Source: Nitrososphaerota archaeon (lineage in GTDB: Archaea > Thermoproteota > Nitrososphaeria > Nitrososphaerales > UBA183). From it: 10,056 nucleotides of DNA. The stretch lies in the NCBI GenBank assembly GCA_027886945.1, contig JAPCJM010000002.1, positions 1 through 10,056 of the forward strand, in the 5' to 3' direction. Below, in pieces: positions 6,284 through 10,056 of this stretch. The translations under genes were made by a program, and so were the position numbers. Position 1 is the stretch's first letter, and every line of letters begins with the position of its first letter. Under the pieces are notes generated by a model, which had not been told where the DNA came from, did not search any database, and saw nothing but the letters and a program-made list of their open reading frames with translations.

Positions 6284-6291
6284 ACTTAAAG
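6284..6291 (+). promoter_or_regulatory. Candidate TATA box of glmS
   Basis: ACTTAAAG is the best AT-rich element before glmS. Its centre is about 29 nt before the ATG, which would give a very short leader. That conflicts with the strong Shine-Dalgarno at 6301-6307, which would then not lie in the transcript, so the true box could be further upstream. Confidence 0.35.
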
Positions 6292-6300
6292 AGGGTACGG

Positions 6301-6307
6301 GAGGAGG
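6301..6307 (+). promoter_or_regulatory. Shine-Dalgarno site of glmS
   Basis: GAGGAGG ends 9 nt before the glmS ATG at 6317, close enough for pairing with the 16S rRNA 3' end. It supports that start, as does the required N-terminal Met-Cys. Confidence 0.6.
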
Positions 6308-6316
6308 TTCTGCGAG

Positions 6317-8083
6317 ATGTGCGGGATTGTAGGATGCGTGGCTGATGAGCCGGTGGCCGGCATCCTCCTCGAAGGTCTGAGGAGAGTTGAGTACAGAGGG
6401 TATGACTCAGCGGGGATGGCAACGATCAACGGCGTGTCATTGACCATTCGGAAAGGGGTTGGGAGAGTGAACGAAATCGAAGAAGAGCATGAATTATCTA
6501 AGCTCAAAGGGAACATCGGGATGGCCCACACCAGGTGGGCCACGCACGGCGGGGTCACAGTCAAGAACGCGCATCCCCACGCGTCATGCAAGGAGCTCGT
6601 GGCGGTCATCCACAACGGCATAATCGAGAACTATGTCCCGCTGAAGAAATCGCTCATCGCCAAGGGGCACAGGTTTCGGAGCGAGACTGACACCGAGGTG
6701 ATTGCTCATCTTGTCGAGGATGAGTACAAGCGGCTGAAGAATCCAATCAAGGCTACAGTCGCAGCGATAAAGAGACTCAGGGGACAGTATGCGATCGCAC
6801 TTATGTTTCGGGACAGACCCGACGTCATCGTCGGGGCGAGGAAGGACGCTCCGCTCATCGTCGGTGTGGGGGACGGCAAGATGTTCATTGCCAGCGACGT
6901 GCTCGCCTTCATCGGGCACACGGACAGGACGATATTTTTGGACAATTTCGAGGTCGTGGAAATAAGCAAGGAGAGTGTCAAGATCATAGGGCCTGGGGGG
7001 AAAGAAGTCAAGCGAAAGCCAACCCAGGTTGCGTGGGAGCTTTCAGATCTCTCCAAGAGTGATTTCGCACATTACACGTTGAAGGAGATCAATGAGCAGC
7101 CGCGGACCGTCGTCACTGCCTCCGTTCAAGAGCCGGGGAAAGTGGAAGAATTCGCCAGGGCGATTAGGAGGGCCAAGTCCCTCTACATTACGGCATCCGG
7201 GACTTCGTACCACGCAGGGCTCCTGATGAAATTCCGGCTGAACAAGGAGGCGAACCTCAGGGCGGACACGGTTGTCGCGGGAGAGCTGAAGGAGCACGCA
7301 GGATTCCTGAAGAAAGGCTCAGTTGTGGTGGCTCTCTCTCAAAGCGGGGAAACGGCTGATGTTTTGGAGGCCGTAAAGGGGGCGAAGAGTAGAGGAGCGA
7401 AGGTTTACTCCATTGTCAACGCGGCTGGCTCTACCCTGGCGCGAGAGAGCGATGGAGTCCTCCTGCTGAACTGCGGGCCCGAGGTCGGGGTCGCCGCCAC
7501 GAAGAGCTTCACCGCCCAGGTCGTCGTGGCTAGCATGGTGGTGGACGCGGTTATTGGAAAGAAACGTTCGAACGGAATAAAGGAACTCTCCGAGGCAGTA
7601 GCAGAGGCCCTGAAGTGCGACGAGCAGATCCGCGACCTTGTGCACGAATACAAGGATAGGCCAGACTTCTATTTCGTTGCCCGGGGATACGAGAGCCCCG
7701 TGGCGTTGGAAGGCGCACTCAAGCTAAAGGAGCTCTCTTACATCCACGCGGAAGGGATGCCGGCGAGCGAACTCAAACATGGGACCCTAGCCCTCATAGA
7801 GAAGGGGACCCCAGTGGTCGTCTTGAACCCCAGCGGAGACGCCCACGAGGACTCGTTGTCGAGCGCGGAGGAACTGAAGGCCAGAGGAGCAGATGTGATT
7901 GGTGTCTCCGACGTCGAGGACAGCGTGTACAAGCATTATGTCCGACTCCCCAAGGTCCAGGCGAAGTTTACCCCGATCGTCGAGGCGATACCCCTCCAAC
8001 TCCTTGCATACCATATGGCAGTTGCGAAACGCAACGACCCCGACTATCCTCGAAACCTCGCGAAGTCCGTAACCGTCAAGTAA
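6317..8083 (+). CDS. glmS: Glutamine--fructose-6-phosphate aminotransferase (isomerizing)
   Basis: GlmS converts fructose-6-phosphate and glutamine to glucosamine-6-phosphate, the entry to UDP-GlcNAc and, in archaea, to protein and S-layer glycosylation. The protein starts MCGIVG, so removal of Met exposes the catalytic Cys of the class II glutamine amidotransferase domain (about residues 2-220), with HTRWATHG (71-78), the HNG motif (99-101) and SETDTEVIAH (122-131) also present. Two SIS sugar-isomerase domains follow: the first has SGTSYHAG (294-301), SQSGET (341-346) and ATKSFTAQ (394-401); the second has GYESPVALEGALKLKELSY and ELKHGTLALIEKGTP. The C-terminal NLAKSVTVK contains the lysine that opens the sugar. 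At 588 residues it is near the usual 600. It is probably monocistronic, divergent from the regulator. Confidence 0.97.
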   Translation: MCGIVGCVADEPVAGILLEGLRRVEYRGYDSAGMATINGVSLTIRKGVGRVNEIEEEHELSKLKGNIGMAHTRWATHGGVTVKNAHPHASCKELVAVIHNGIIENYVPLKKSLIAKGHRFRSETDTEVIAHLVEDEYKRLKNPIKATVAAIKRLRGQYAIALMFRDRPDVIVGARKDAPLIVGVGDGKMFIASDVLAFIGHTDRTIFLDNFEVVEISKESVKIIGPGGKEVKRKPTQVAWELSDLSKSDFAHYTLKEINEQPRTVVTASVQEPGKVEEFARAIRRAKSLYITASGTSYHAGLLMKFRLNKEANLRADTVVAGELKEHAGFLKKGSVVVALSQSGETADVLEAVKGAKSRGAKVYSIVNAAGSTLARESDGVLLLNCGPEVGVAATKSFTAQVVVASMVVDAVIGKKRSNGIKELSEAVAEALKCDEQIRDLVHEYKDRPDFYFVARGYESPVALEGALKLKELSYIHAEGMPASELKHGTLALIEKGTPVVVLNPSGDAHEDSLSSAEELKARGADVIGVSDVEDSVYKHYVRLPKVQAKFTPIVEAIPLQLLAYHMAVAKRNDPDYPRNLAKSVTVK

Positions 8084-8113
8084 AAGATTTGAGCGATGAA
8101 TGCTTCTCTGGGA

Positions 8114-8135
8114 TGGGTGGGAGAAAACCCGCTCA
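8114..8135 (+). other. Imperfect hairpin between glmS and the deoxyhypusine synthase gene
   Basis: An 8-bp stem (two pairs are wobble pairs) pairs 8114-8121 with 8128-8135 around a six-base AGAAAA loop. It lies 31 nt after the glmS stop and just before the next TATA box. No U-run follows, so it is not a classical terminator; it may protect the glmS mRNA end, mark an operator, or be chance. Confidence 0.25.
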
Positions 8136-8140
8136 CAAGA

Positions 8141-8148
8141 TAATTAAG
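8141..8148 (+). promoter_or_regulatory. TATA box of the deoxyhypusine synthase gene
   Basis: TAATTAAG is a clear TATA-like element in GC-rich surroundings. Its centre is about 26 nt before the GTG at 8171, the normal archaeal TATA-to-start distance, so transcription probably begins on the start codon itself. Confidence 0.6.
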
Positions 8149-8170
8149 TGAACCAACCAGAAGCCAAGGC

Positions 8171-9190
8171 GTGGTATCTAAGAAGGAAATACTTTCGAAG
8201 CCAGTGGCGACCATCGAGGTCGGCAAGAAGAGCGTCTCTCTCCTGCTGGATGAGATGTCTCAGACGGGGTTCCAGGGAAAGAAGCTCGGGGAGGTGGCGA
8301 AAATATGGGCCGACATGGCAAGGCAGAAGGACCTCACCATATTTCTCGGCCTGGCGGGCTCCCTTAGCACGACCGGGCAATGGAAGATCATTCGGTGGCT
8401 CGTGGAGAAGAGATATGTCGATGTCATCGTGAGCACAGGGGCAAACATTTCTGAAGATATTCTCGAGGCGCTGGGATATCACTATTATCAGGGGACCTGG
8501 CTGGCAGACGACGAGGAACTACTGAGACTCAAGGTCGACAGGTTCTACGACGTCTATGCTGACGAAATGCAGTATCGAAAATTGGAGAACACGATATACA
8601 AGTTTGCGGCGACTCTCGATGAACGGGATGTCTACTCGACACGGGAGTTCCTCCACAGGTTCGGGGAGTTCCTTTCGAAGAAAGGAATCGCGAGCATAGT
8701 TGCGGCCGCCTACAAAGCAGGGGTCCCCATCTACTCCCCCGGGCTGATAGACAGCGGCTATGGCGTGGCGCTGAGCCTTCTAAGGAGACAGAAGGGGAGG
8801 CTGATCAGGCTAGACCAGACGAAAGATATGGAGGAGCTGGCGCAGATCGCAGAGAAGACAAAAAGGACGGGGGTCGTGTATCTCGGAGGAGGGGTCCCCA
8901 AGGACACCATACAGCTTTCGACCATCATAAAGTCGCTCGCCAAAGGGGGTAAGGAAGAAACTCCCCACGAGTTCGCCATCCAGATCACAGCGGACAGTCC
9001 CCAGTGGGGCGGCCTTTCGGGGTGCACCCTGGAAGAGGCGATAAGCTGGGGAAAGATTTCGTCAGGGGCGAAGAAGGCGACACTCTATGCGGACATCACG
9101 CTTGCGCTACCCCTAGTGGCCCACGCACTCAATGAGAAGGTGGATAGAAGGAGCTCCCCACCCGACCTCGGCTGGGTGTTCAGGAACTAG
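8171..9190 (+). CDS. dys: Deoxyhypusine synthase family protein
   Basis: Deoxyhypusine synthase transfers the aminobutyl group of spermidine, using NAD, to a lysine of aIF5A, the first step of hypusine formation. The 339-residue protein has the family architecture: SKPVATIEVG (residues 9-18), FLGLAGSLSTTG (58-69), VSTGANISED (87-96), PIYSPGLIDSGYG (187-199), LGGGVPKDTI (238-247), then SPQWGGLSGCTLEEAISWGK (276-295) and LYADITLALPL. Lys295 in EAISWGK aligns with the active-site lysine of human DHS (Lys329). The human HH pair after GGGVVK is replaced here by Asp-Thr, a variation I recall among archaeal and bacterial DHS-like proteins, some of which may act on other amines. The GTG at 8171 is supported by a TATA box giving a leaderless transcript. 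Its stop overlaps the convergent purB by 4 nt. The aIF5A gene is not in view. Confidence 0.9.
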   Translation: MVSKKEILSKPVATIEVGKKSVSLLLDEMSQTGFQGKKLGEVAKIWADMARQKDLTIFLGLAGSLSTTGQWKIIRWLVEKRYVDVIVSTGANISEDILEALGYHYYQGTWLADDEELLRLKVDRFYDVYADEMQYRKLENTIYKFAATLDERDVYSTREFLHRFGEFLSKKGIASIVAAAYKAGVPIYSPGLIDSGYGVALSLLRRQKGRLIRLDQTKDMEELAQIAEKTKRTGVVYLGGGVPKDTIQLSTIIKSLAKGGKEETPHEFAIQITADSPQWGGLSGCTLEEAISWGKISSGAKKATLYADITLALPLVAHALNEKVDRRSSPPDLGWVFRN

Positions 9191-10056
9191 GCGGTCAACA
9201 ATCGCCTGACGACCGAAGGACATCGTCTGGCGAGGACGGGCGCCACGCCCAGATAGGAGTCCCCTCTTTTTCCAGCAGGGGAGAAATTTCCGCGCTCAAT
9301 GGCAGCCTTGACTTTCTCGTACCCCCGTTCGTCCCCGCTGAGCCTAAGCGAAACCTGTTCCCGCTCCGCGTAGACTTCGGGATGTGCTTTGAGGTCTCGG
9401 GCCATCGCCGGCCTTTCTACCTTCATGGATAAGAGAGACGACTTGAGCCTCGAGGTGGCGACCAGCGAGTGCGCCAGGGCCTGGCCTAGCATCCTCCGGA
9501 CCACCGAGTCAGAGAGGTCGCGCTGAAGGCGCGTCACCTCGAGGCGGTATGCCAAAAGTATAAGCAAAGAATTGGAGACCTCCACCTGTCCTTCGGCGTT
9601 CTCAAGGTCGACCGGGTTGACCTTCTGCGGCATCGTCGAAGAGCTCACCTTGCCCGGGCGCAAGAAGTGGACTAGGTCGAGCGCCTGGTAGAGCCAGAGA
9701 TCCCGAGAGAGGGAGAGCACAAGTTGGTTGACATTGACTACGTGGTGCAGGATGTCGGAGAGTCGCTCTCCGGGAACCACCTGAGTGGAATATGTCGCGG
9801 GTTCGACTCCGAGGCCAGCCACGAACCGCGAAAGCTCCTCGGGCCAGTCTCTGGCTCCGAGGAGAGAGAATGATGCGTAGGTCCCAACCGCTCCCGTGAA
9901 TTTGGCCATAGGGCGGAGCTTGCGCAGGACTGAGACCCGTTCGGCGACTCTAACTGCGAAGACTGCCATCTCCTTGCCGAAGGTGGTGGGGACCGCCGGT
10001 CTGCCATGCGTTCTGGCTACCATCGCGGTATCAGCTTCTCTTCTAGCGATCTTCGC
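9187..10056 (-). CDS. purB: Adenylosuccinate lyase, C-terminal part (partial at right edge)
   Basis: PurB catalyses two beta-eliminations of fumarate in purine synthesis, from SAICAR and from adenylosuccinate. The frame is open from the window edge to a TAG at 9187, giving 289 residues of a protein that usually has about 450, so the N-terminus is missing; the Met at 10023 is internal, because the frame continues as AKIARREADTAMVARTHG. Visible motifs are RTHG with its His (fragment residues 15-18), PTTFGKEMAVFA, the flexible-loop signature SSTMPQKVNP (139-148) followed by DLENAEGQVEVSN, and LQRDLSDSVVRR. The DLENAEG and LQRDLSDS pattern resembles the E. coli-type PurB more than the Bacillus type. 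It converges on the deoxyhypusine synthase gene with a 4-nt overlap of stops. Confidence 0.95.
   Translation of the reverse strand, partial: AKIARREADTAMVARTHGRPAVPTTFGKEMAVFAVRVAERVSVLRKLRPMAKFTGAVGTYASFSLLGARDWPEELSRFVAGLGVEPATYSTQVVPGERLSDILHHVVNVNQLVLSLSRDLWLYQALDLVHFLRPGKVSSSTMPQKVNPVDLENAEGQVEVSNSLLILLAYRLEVTRLQRDLSDSVVRRMLGQALAHSLVATSRLKSSLLSMKVERPAMARDLKAHPEVYAEREQVSLRLSGDERGYEKVKAAIERGNFSPAGKRGDSYLGVAPVLARRCPSVVRRLLTA

Noticed and set aside
6584..7297. Several minus-strand frames of 80-116 codons opposite glmS
   Set aside because: glmS has intact catalytic and SIS motifs throughout; the opposite frames have no start signals or family resemblance.
8114..8135. Intrinsic terminator after glmS
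   Set aside because: The stem contains wobble pairs and is not followed by a T-run, so I list it only as a hairpin of unknown role.
1..10056. Search for CRISPR repeats, tRNA genes, insertion sequences or toxin/defence modules
   Set aside because: No regularly spaced direct repeats, cloverleaf-like sequences, terminal inverted repeats with transposase, or defence-type proteins were seen; nearly all of the window is accounted for by conserved genes.

Overview
The window is archaeal chromosomal DNA of fairly high GC content. The evidence is the archaeal/eukaryotic-type ribosomal and RNA polymerase genes: eL18, RpoD (Rpb3-like), RpoN (Rpb10-like), uS9 ending in KSYR, and uS13/uS4/uS11 of archaeal form. 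Deoxyhypusine synthase and BRE/TATA-like promoters point the same way. The lineage cannot be fixed from sequence alone. A member of Thermoproteota near Nitrososphaeria/Thaumarchaeota or a related deep group is my best guess, at low confidence.

Positions 1-3557, minus strand, read right to left: rpoD, eL18, uL13, uS9, rpoN, uS2, then a MEMO1-family gene running off the left edge. The genes overlap or lie within about 20 nt of each other, so this is one tight operon. Positions 3558-3741 are a divergent promoter region. Positions 3742-5208, plus strand, hold uS13, uS4 and uS11. In many archaea these three precede rpoD in one co-directional cluster; here the cluster is split into two divergent halves. 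rpoK and eno, which often lie near rpoN and uS2, are absent.

Positions 5213-6163 (minus; the start could be as far up as 6247) encode an unusual regulator: a winged helix-turn-helix, an S-layer-C-like domain and a C-terminal dockerin/EF-hand-type calcium loop. Its gene ends 4 nt from the end of uS11 and diverges from glmS (6317-8083, plus), the amidotransferase that makes glucosamine-6-phosphate. The region between them carries a 7-bp inverted repeat that could be an operator. Next come a deoxyhypusine synthase family gene (8171-9190, plus), apparently transcribed leaderless, and the C-terminal part of purB (9187-10056, minus), which overlaps it tail to tail by 4 nt and runs off the right edge.

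Most of the window is core information-processing and central metabolism. The clearest novelty candidate is the three-part regulator next to glmS. The split ribosomal cluster, frequent GTG/TTG starts and a short upstream ORF before rpoD are secondary points. I saw no tRNA, rRNA, CRISPR array, insertion sequence or toxin/defence system.
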